Origin: Zelopaecilomyces penicillatus
Lineage: Eukaryota > Ascomycota > Sordariomycetes > Hypocreales > Pseudodiploosporaceae
NCBI GenBank assembly: GCA_005765155.1
Contig: VCCP01000006.1
Location: 3,112,501 to 3,176,500, forward strand
Length of the DNA stretch: 64,000 nucleotides
Reading direction: 5' to 3'
Position 1 is the stretch's first letter, and every line of letters begins with the position of its first letter. Made by a program: the position numbers and the translations under genes. The notes beneath the pieces are model-generated. The model saw nothing but the letters and a program-made list of their open reading frames with translations, ran no database searches and was not told the DNA's origin. Shown piece by piece: positions 57,084-64,000 of the stretch.

Positions 57084-57896
57084 TCATTGGTCCCTAACAG
57101 CAAAAGCCGGCCGAAACAGCATAGCGCCTTCAGCCAAAGGGTCATAGACAGGACTATATCTAAGTTCATCGAAGTTTTCCCCATACTCATATTCCAGCTG
57201 CCTCCGGGCTTCATCTATAAGTTTCGCAGTCGCCTCGTCACAATCATTCCACACGTCCTTTAGTGTCCACCACGACTGGATGTCATTGTTGCCGTCTTTG
57301 TACAGTTCTGTGCAAGGCGGCTCTGGAGCATCGAGAACATAGAAAAGGTTTTTAAGAGACCGAAACACGAAAGAGGCGATGTTATCGAGGTCGCCGGTCT
57401 CATCGATTGCCACTGTTAGCGGCACAGCAATGCGTGTAACGAGCGTCTCTCTTTCATATGACACATCGTAAATCTTCTTCCTATAGCTCAAGTTACAAGC
57501 TTCATAATAAAAGCCACGCCAGCTTTGGTGCGAGACGTAGAGTGTATCACATGTTATGTCGAACGAACGAACAAACATATGGGTCCCAGTCTGCGCAGAG
57601 TATCTTGTACTGATGCCTTGCCGGCGAAACCACCCCAGAACTATCCAGCGCGATTCTTTGCAGACGTGAAAGAGCGGTGCTTTCACCTCAATCTTGGGCA
57701 ACAAGTCGTGTCGGAACCTTATGATGAGTTCGTCACCTTTTCTTGGTGGATGGTGGCGATATTCTACACGCCAGTACCCGCTTGTGTAGAAGAACAGAGC
57801 TGGTTCGTTTGTGAGGGGCAGAGCGTTGGTCCATATCTGGTGACGCAGTTCTCGTGGAAGGCTTGAGAAGAGCGAAAAGGATGCTGGTTCCGGCAT
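57084..57896 (-). CDS. 2EXR-domain protein, copy 3, intact
   Basis: ATG 57896 (the frame reaches one codon further, to a GTG) opens 270 uninterrupted residues. The domain opens with FSSLPRELRHQIWTNALPLT and continues PALFFYTSGYWRVEYR, HDLLPKIEVKAPLFHVCKES and IVLGWFRRQGI. Further family blocks are KNLFYVLDAPEPPC and WWTLKDVWNDCDEATAKLID. It is colinear with the two plus-strand copies and is the only one of the three without a frame change. It has no signal peptide or membrane helix. The function of 2EXR proteins is unknown; the name reflects a repeated Glu-X-Arg motif. Confidence 0.8.
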   Translation of the reverse strand: MPEPASFSLFSSLPRELRHQIWTNALPLTNEPALFFYTSGYWRVEYRHHPPRKGDELIIRFRHDLLPKIEVKAPLFHVCKESRWIVLGWFRRQGISTRYSAQTGTHMFVRSFDITCDTLYVSHQSWRGFYYEACNLSYRKKIYDVSYERETLVTRIAVPLTVAIDETGDLDNIASFVFRSLKNLFYVLDAPEPPCTELYKDGNNDIQSWWTLKDVWNDCDEATAKLIDEARRQLEYEYGENFDELRYSPVYDPLAEGAMLFRPAFAVRDQ

Positions 57897-58608
57897 CACT
57901 GGGTAATGTGATAATAGTGAGATCTAGATTTAGTGTTTGGGCTTTGTGGAGTGAGATTGCGTGAGTAGATGCGTACCAGCGGTGTTTTTTTTTGTTGTTT
58001 TTTTTTGGTCTCGTTGAGGGGTATCGATGTTGTTGCCTATAAATAAAATGACAAATACGTATTGTCGTTGTGTAGGACCAACTCCCAATTCATAAATGTG
58101 TTGGACGGCCGAATCTCAGCTCCAAGTGGAGTCACAGATGACCCCAGTAAGGCAGCCAACATTATAATTCGTCGTTGTGCAATCAGCGCAGAAGATGCCA
58201 ACTTCATCTCTAGCTGTCGCCAATTAGTACCGTCACTTTAGAATGCATATGAGTACAACCGACGTCACGGGTTGATATCTGAAGCTTGTTCGGGTCGGTA
58301 AATTCCCCTCCTAGCCAGGCGATACAATCACACTTGAATGGTTGGTGCAATTGGAAAGTCTTTGAAGAGTCATAAAATTGCTATATTTGGGTTTCTAAAA
58401 TAGTTACATTGAGTAAATCTAGATGGCTGCAGGTGCAGAGAAGCTACACATGGGCACCCTCGTCTGGAAAGGCTCGGTTGCCGTAACAGTCTTTTTTGGC
58501 TTGACGGGCTATATTTTCGCATGTCCAATTAGATTGACGGTCATCTTCAAAGCCTCTCTTCATTCAACTTGTGAGGAAACCCACAGTTGATGAACAGAGA
58601 AAAAAAGG
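57897..58608. other. Intergenic, nothing recognised
   Basis: Upstream flank of 2EXR copy 3, including T-runs at about 57985-58005, and the 3' flank of the small secreted protein gene. Confidence 0.35.
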
Positions 58609-58925
58609 CTAAGCACAACAACTTACAGTACCGACAGTCTTGGTCGCAACCACTAGGCTGCATCCACGGCAATCGAGGTCCAGAGGCAAGGCGACAGCGC
58701 TGGGGTACACCGTCACAGTTCGTCCTGGAAGAGTCGTCGTTTCGGTAAAGGTAGTGGTGCATGGCTTGACAGCAGCGAGGGTGGTCCTACAAGAAGAGAG
58801 CACGCCGTTAGTTATTTGCGATTGTTGTTGATGAGAGTAATGGAAGGTTAATATAGGCGCGCCAATTATCGAGTTACATACGTTGCCATGGCCAGAACAG
58901 CCACCAGAGAGAGGGTGAAGTGCAT
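58609..58925 (-). CDS. Small secreted protein
   Basis: Exon 1 (58925-58882) and exon 2 (58786 on) join across an intron with a GTATGT donor and TAG acceptor in phase. The start MHFTLSLVAVLAMATTTLAA is a clear signal peptide. The mature part is short, Thr-rich (CTTTFTETTTLPGRTVTVYP) and has a Cys pair in LDCRGCSL. The 3' end is ambiguous. Reading through at 58626 adds VSCCA-type residues and stops at 58609, giving 71 residues; using the GTAAGT there as a donor would lead to a few further codons downstream near 58575. A TATA-like element sits about 90 bases upstream. Size, Cys content and secretion fit effector-like or cell-wall-associated small proteins; the role is unknown. Confidence 0.55.
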
Positions 58926-59012
58926 CTTTGTTGGTCGGGTTATTGGTGATGTAGAATAATTTTGCTGAAGAGTGTTGGGTCGAGTTCGAACTGCAATTGG
59001 CTCCACGTCGCG

Positions 59013-59021
59013 CTTTATATA
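59013..59021 (-). promoter_or_regulatory. TATA-like element of the small secreted protein gene
   Basis: Minus-strand TATATAAAG lies about 90 bases before ATG 58925, a usual distance for a strongly expressed fungal gene. Confidence 0.45.
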
Positions 59022-61634
59022 ACCCTCTCAATCCGAAATACCTGCTCGTTCCTCATTGAGAGGGGCGCTGTATCCGTAATAACTTGATAGCTGAATCTGC
59101 ACGCTGTGGGAGGCCCGAGAAGCCGCACCAATTATGCCGATTGGTGCATCTCGTTCTAGATTTCATGCGATGTCCGGGGTCCGAGGGCCTGAAAACGGCG
59201 GTCTGCGCTATTTCATTCACCAGATTGGTTGACGTTTGTCAGGGTTCTAGGCTATTACGAGGTTTTTGAAGGGAGAGATCCTGGTGATGTGTACGTAATA
59301 AAGGTAGCGGTTGTTCGTATAAATGCAGGGCGAAATGCAGTCTCTTCGTATTATACCCTTGACATATAATGCTTGAGTAAGTATTACTTTATTAGTTGGG
59401 ATATTCGTTGAAGAAGAGGTGTGTTGAGAGAGTTTATGCACTGCCCCGCCAACCCTACAGGACTTTCTTACCTATGTCCGGGGGCTTAGAGGAGCGGCAA
59501 TAGATGGGATTGGCGAATTGAAAAAATAGGATCAATAATCTGCTAGATCTTGCATCAATAATGAGATCGGGTTCCACTTGGATAGTTTTGATGCTTGTTC
59601 CCAGATCCTTCACTAAATAGTGTATGTGGTTGATATTTATCAATCTCTTGGCGAGGGCTCGGCACCTCACAACGAGGGATGGCATCTCAGAAGACCGTCC
59701 AACCCCAACCCTTACCCACGACATGATTTCGCAACCATCTACGGATAAGATCCATGGTGTCGTATTTGAGATGGCGAATCTGCTTCACTACCGAGAGCAA
59801 AGCTGGTCTGATAGAGGGATCTTGCGTATGTAATTTTGCAGAGATTTATGTACAATTACTACCTACTCCAGGTATGCTCTACTTGGATACATCTACTCTG
59901 CTTACAATGACCTGACACAACATTACCAAAGCGCACAATCACTGGGATGACGCAACAGGCAATTGCCATTCATATCGTCATGAAGTATAAGCAAATAAGA
60001 GCCTTCTCGAATACCTCGCACCAAATAGTGTAGGGTGCAAAGAGGCATCCATAGACGTGACAAATACCATGCCTTGTATGTGTACACCTTTTCCTTTACA
60101 ATCCGAAATATGTTATTTACTAATGCTATGCTAATGGACTTGTTTTCCAAATCTTCTTCTTCTTCTTCTCATGTTGTGGCGTTCTCATTCTCTGTCGCAA
60201 TTGGCAGAGGCGACACGAAAGCGAGCATCTACATTGATGAGCCTCGTCTCATACGTCACTCCTTTCAACACCATTCCCTTGACAGACACATTAATTCCTC
60301 ACCCGTTCCTCAGCCCTACCAGCCGGCTGCCCCGACGTCAACTCCAACCTAGGAAGCAGACGGCCCAACCGTGCAACCTGATAATGGACCGTTATGGCTG
60401 ACATGCCATTCGCGTCAGCGGCTTTTTCAAATTAAAATTAGGCGAGAAAACGTGCCGTCGCCCCTACCGAATCCCGCGTGCGATCGTACATGATACACTA
60501 AGGAGTAAGAAATCGCACTCGCATCCGTTAGCTGGGAATCCCGCTCGCGCATGGAACGATGGAACAATGCAACGCTAGAACTTGGAAGGGGGTGAAGACC
60601 TGATGGACAACAATCCGAATTCCGCCCCAACTTTATTAGAAGGGGTGGGGGCCCTTTGCTGTTGATTTACACCTAGAGCCGAGAATCGCGGGATCTGCAA
60701 GCATATCGATCCAATCGCCCAATGTTTCATAGGGTAGGGCTACCACCTTCACCTGATCTCCTATTGGCAACAGAGTGGTCCCATACTTGGCTCTATCTGG
60801 CCAAGTTTGCCGAACCTCGGCACAGAAATCAATCCACTATTTATGGTGTGTGGCGTGCATGGCAGCCAGTTATGTCGCACGAACTATTGTCATTTCGCTT
60901 GAAAGGTTGTAATTAGATACCAAAGAAGAAGTTGTACATATGAAAATAAGGCCGGCAATGGTTTGTTGGTTCTGTAATGCTGTGGATGTGACTGGGATGG
61001 GGACGATGGCAGCAAACTACGGACAACTATGACCAAGACTACGGCAACGGCGGCGACGATTGCGACGATAACTGTGCTGTGGCTATGACTATGGCTTTAT
61101 ACGTAGTAATTGGTATCTTTCCTCTGTTTCGCTTACAGTTCAATCAATATCGATATTGTGGCGCCATCTTCATCATCTTCTACGCAATTCTTTTACAATT
61201 AATTGCAAATTCATCTCCCAAGCGAACACCCATCTGACACCGCACACCCATTTATTCAGGGCGTTTTCCAGCTGATTATATCAATAAATGGCTGCTTACA
61301 CCACTTCTACCTCCCACATCAGTTGCCATCATAAACCCCCAAATTAATCCCCCCCCACATGTTTATTTAACAAACGACTTTTATTGCCCCACTGGGCTAG
61401 ACTGGCATTCAAGCCTGCAGATGACATGACTTGGGGCGTTGCAACCCAAACCAGAAACTCTCCGCGTTTATTCCTGGTAGGTAATTAAGGGAGGGTTAGA
61501 AAAAGAACAAAATGGAACGCTGACAGGGGTAGAGTGAAGCGAGTGCGAAAAGTGGTCATGGCTTTTCTTGTGAGTAGGGCGAAAAATCGTTGGGATGGAG
61601 AGTCACGAACGGGATTGAGAACGTGGCGATGCCG

Positions 61635-61672
61635 CTGATGATGATGATGATGATATGATATGATATGATGAT
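61635..61672 (+). repeat. TGA / TGATA microsatellite
   Basis: A run of TGATGATGATGATGATGA passes into TGATATGATATGATATGATG directly upstream of the TATA box of the monooxygenase gene. Confidence 0.8.
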
Positions 61673-61676
61673 GGTG

Positions 61677-61683
61677 TATATAA
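61677..61683 (+). promoter_or_regulatory. TATA box of the FAD monooxygenase gene
   Basis: TATATAA lies 235 bases before ATG 61918. Between them is a long C/A-rich leader (CAACACAAACACATC-type), typical of fungal 5' untranslated regions. Confidence 0.55.
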
Positions 61684-61917
61684 GGGATGCGAGTTCTCTG
61701 TCTTGAAGATTTTAAAATCATCAACACAAACACATCAATCAACACATCAACACAGGCTTTAGACCTTCAACTTCTGCACCTCAACAAACGCAGCCTAACA
61801 CCACATTCTGGTCAACCCCACACTACCACCACAGCTTACAAGCTACAATCTACAATCTATAAACACCAGCACCTCTTATCAACTTACACAAATTCACCTC
61901 AACTTCCACAACACAAA

Positions 61918-63342
61918 ATGTCTTCAGGATTCAAAGCCATCATCGTCGGTGGCGGCCCCGTCGGCCTCACCGCCGCTCTCGCCCTCGAACGCGCCGGCAT
62001 CGACTTCATCATGCTCGAGCGCCGGCCCGGCGTCGTCATCGACGCCGGCTCCAACCTCGTCCTCTTGCCCATGGGGCTCCGCGCCTTGAGCCAGCTTGGT
62101 CTGTATGAAGCCTTGAACGCGGTGAGCTCTCCGCTTTCGCGGATCGAGAGGATGGACCACGAGGGGCGTGATTTGGGGGATATGCAGTGGTTCCATTTCG
62201 ACCTTGAGCAGTAAGCTTTATCAATCCCTCCTCATACTAGATTCCTTAAATGCTAATGTGTATTGTGCAGCTTTGGCAACTTCCCTAGAGTCATCAGCCG
62301 CCATGATCTCACAGACGTCCTCTTCAAAGGCCTCTCCCCCGCCTCCCACGCCAAAATCATCCCCAACAAAAAGGTTGCCAACATCGCCAGCACCCAGGAC
62401 GGCGTCCTCGTCACCTGCGCCGACGGCACCTCCTACAACGGCTCCTTCGTCATCGGTACTGACGGCGCCCACAGCATGGTCCGCGAACTCATGCGCACCC
62501 TCGCCCTCGGCTCCAACTCCCCCAACGTCAACGAAGAGAAACCTTTCCTGACTACCTACCGCGCTCTCTGGATCCGTTTCCCCTCTAGCATCTCGTCCGA
62601 TCTCGAGCCCGGCAAGACCTGCGAGACTCACGGGTCGGGGGCCGCGTCTCAGTTGTTTACGGGTGTGGGTACGGGTGTTGTTGCCATCTATGAGAGGCTT
62701 GCGGAGCCGACAAAGGAGCGGGCTAGGCATACGCAGGCTGATCAGGATGCGTTTGTCGAGCGCTGGGGGCATCTGCCGCTGACTCCCGGTGGGAAACTTA
62801 CTCTGGGAAAAGCGTATGCGGAGAAACAGCACTCTGGTCTGGTTAGTCTTGAGGAGGGCACCGTTGAGCATTGGAGCTGGGACAGCCGTGTTGTTCTCGC
62901 CGGCGACTCCGCACACAAATTCACACCCAGCACCGGCGCAGGCTGCAACAACGGCATCATCGACGTCGTCACTCTCGCCAACGAACTCCACAAGCTCTCC
63001 CAAGATTTCCAGGCCTCCTCCTCCTCCACCGACATGACCCCCGCGCTGCGCCAGACCCTCATCGACCAAGCCTTCCAAACATACCAATCCAAGCGCTCCA
63101 AGACCGTCTCCATCAGCTGTCAGACATCAAGCGTCATGACCGCTCTGGCTACTTGGAAGTCCTGGACACATCAGTTCCTCGACCGCCGCGTCTTTCCATT
63201 CCAAGCGGTGCAAAGGTTGGCGTCGAACATGGGAGCTGCTAATGTGGCAAAGTCCCCCGTGTTTGACTTTATTCCTGGTGAGGAGAAGTTTTCGGGTAAC
63301 ATGCCGTGGACGAAGCCTATGCAGGCTATCAAGAGTGCATAA
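61918..63342 (+). CDS. FAD-dependent monooxygenase (PHBH fold)
   Basis: Exon 1 (61918-62210) and exon 2 (62271-63342) around a 60-base intron encode 454 residues. The FAD-binding GGGPVG motif is at 11-16 in IIVGGGPVGLTAALALERAG. The DG motif (GTDGAHS, about 160-166) and the GD motif (AGDSAHKFTPSTGAGCNNGI, from about 308) are both complete. This is the arrangement of class A flavoprotein hydroxylases, related to the fungal epoxidases and hydroxylases of meroterpenoid and indole-diterpene pathways and to salicylate-type hydroxylases. The C-terminal region may be membrane-associated in relatives but is not strongly hydrophobic here. Codon use is strongly C-ending, suggesting good expression. No terpene cyclase, prenyltransferase or polyketide synthase is in this window. 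Confidence 0.88.
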
Positions 63343-63610
63343 ACGTATTGACATGGCGTGGATGGTATAACATCAGATATAACTCTTGTGAACCGTTTCA
63401 TTTGTATGATATCATTGGAGGCTTTGGAGCGGGCGCTTTCTTCCTTTATTTACTTTTCCTTTTTTACCATTTGTTATTAGACGAATTAGCGAGCCAGAAG
63501 AGCTAGATGAGAGTATAGAATTCTAAGATATAGTTTTGTCATGTTACTTTAATCAGTTGCCACTTTAACCAACGTCCTACTGATTAATCATTGACTAACT
63601 GACTCCTAAG
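63343..63610. terminator. Convergent 3' region
   Basis: About 270 A+T-rich bases between the monooxygenase stop and the stop of the minus-strand gene at the window edge. No feature beyond likely polyadenylation sequence. Confidence 0.3.
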
Positions 63611-64000
63611 TTACACCAAGCTTATGTGCCTCATCCTCTTCTCCAGTCTCGACTTATACCTCAAAATCCTCCTAACCAACGGCTCCTGCATCACACATTC
63701 ACCAACACCGACTTCTACCTCCCCACTCGCACTTCCATGTTTCATAGCCAACGCTCGTAGCTTCACAATCTCCATTCGCACCCTCGCTGCTCCCTCCCCC
63801 TCCACCAACACCCCATTCTCAAACGACCTCCCACGATGCAACATACTCCTCTGCGTCTGCCACAAATACGCTGTCCCTACATACGCTACCACACCATCCG
63901 CCACAATTGCGTTAAAATGCGGCCGCGGCTCCCACGTACTCGTCTCTTCTACCCATAAACTCGCACAACTCCTTGACTCTGCATCTGATAGGAGTTTCTT
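63611..64000 (-). CDS. 3' end of an unknown gene running off the window
   Basis: The minus-strand frame is open from the window edge to a stop at 63611 (about 129 residues visible). No start codon is needed inside the window: in-frame sequence continues upstream of 63904 (WVEETSTWEPRPHFNAIVAD). The visible part has a VADGVVAYVGTAYLWQTQRS segment and a basic C-terminus (YKSRLEKRMRH). The composition is protein-like, but no family is recognised from this fragment. Confidence 0.5.
   Translation of the reverse strand, partial: KKLLSDAESRSCASLWVEETSTWEPRPHFNAIVADGVVAYVGTAYLWQTQRSMLHRGRSFENGVLVEGEGAARVRMEIVKLRALAMKHGSASGEVEVGVGECVMQEPLVRRILRYKSRLEKRMRHISLV

Larger units (their letters stand above)
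58926..61917. other. Gene-free 3-kb stretch
   Basis: Short frames on both strands show no motif, splice support or good start. Simple repeats include TCTTCTTCTTCTTCT near 60150 and a TGA/TGATA-type array at 61635-61672. The last 240 bases are the promoter and leader of the monooxygenase. Confidence 0.45.

Noticed and set aside
62221..63113. Long minus-strand frames of 288 and 123 residues
   Set aside because: They are shadows of the FAD monooxygenase, whose C-ending codons keep stops out of the opposite strand. The Gly/Val/Asp-rich translation is typical of such shadows.
1..64000. tRNA or rRNA genes
   Set aside because: I searched by eye for GGTTCGAATCC-like T-loops with matching acceptor stems and for conserved rRNA words. 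The few partial matches lay inside coding genes and lacked partners.

Overview
This window is nuclear DNA from a filamentous ascomycete (Pezizomycotina, most likely a sordariomycete). The genes carry short introns of about 50-150 bases with GTRNGT donors, CTAAC/CTGAC-like branch sites and YAG acceptors. The families are typical of these fungi: Zn2Cys6 regulators, 2EXR proteins, an MpaB-type oxygenase, and conserved core genes in fungal form. No tRNA, rRNA, CRISPR or bacterial operon signal was seen. Exon boundaries below come from reading splice signals and checking that reading phase is kept across each junction; nothing was aligned to a database.

Region 1 (1-14.2 kb) is gene-poor. It holds a few low-confidence orphan genes, two of them probably spliced, and several degenerate repeats: an inverted and rearranged A-B repeat pair near 5.3/5.9 kb that differs only by transitions, a 10-base tandem repeat at 9.3 kb with an inverted relative at 13.15 kb, and a related pair at 6.65/12.1 kb.

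Region 2 (14.3-30.1 kb) is an intact housekeeping block: an EXPERA/TMEM97-type membrane protein (EMA19-like), a secreted-type single-pass membrane protein, a class I methyltransferase, the inner-ring nucleoporin Nup170/Nup155, the very-long-chain 3-ketoacyl-CoA reductase Ifa38, and the Rad5 translocase/ubiquitin ligase. Ifa38 and Rad5 are divergent and share a 1.2-kb promoter region.

Region 3 (31-38.1 kb) has a tandem pair of about 660-residue cytosolic proteins, each with a roughly 330-residue uncharacterised N-terminal part and a chymotrypsin-fold protease domain. The catalytic His, Asp and Ser fall at the same residue numbers (365, 484, 600) in both copies. The duplication includes upstream DNA. 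An MpaB-type ER oxygenase follows on the same strand.

Region 4 (40.6-58 kb) is accessory and decaying: a class I methyltransferase fused to a MYND/SET methyltransferase with two frameshifts, a short ankyrin protein, a tandem pair of Zn2Cys6 regulators (first frameshifted, second intact), a heptad-repeat orphan, and three 2EXR paralogues (two broken, one intact).

Region 5 (58.6-64 kb) has a small secreted protein, a 2.9-kb gene-free stretch, an FAD-dependent monooxygenase with a clear TATA box, and the 3' end of a gene that runs off the window. The contrast between long intact core genes and repeatedly frameshifted accessory genes suggests real pseudogenisation more than random sequencing error.
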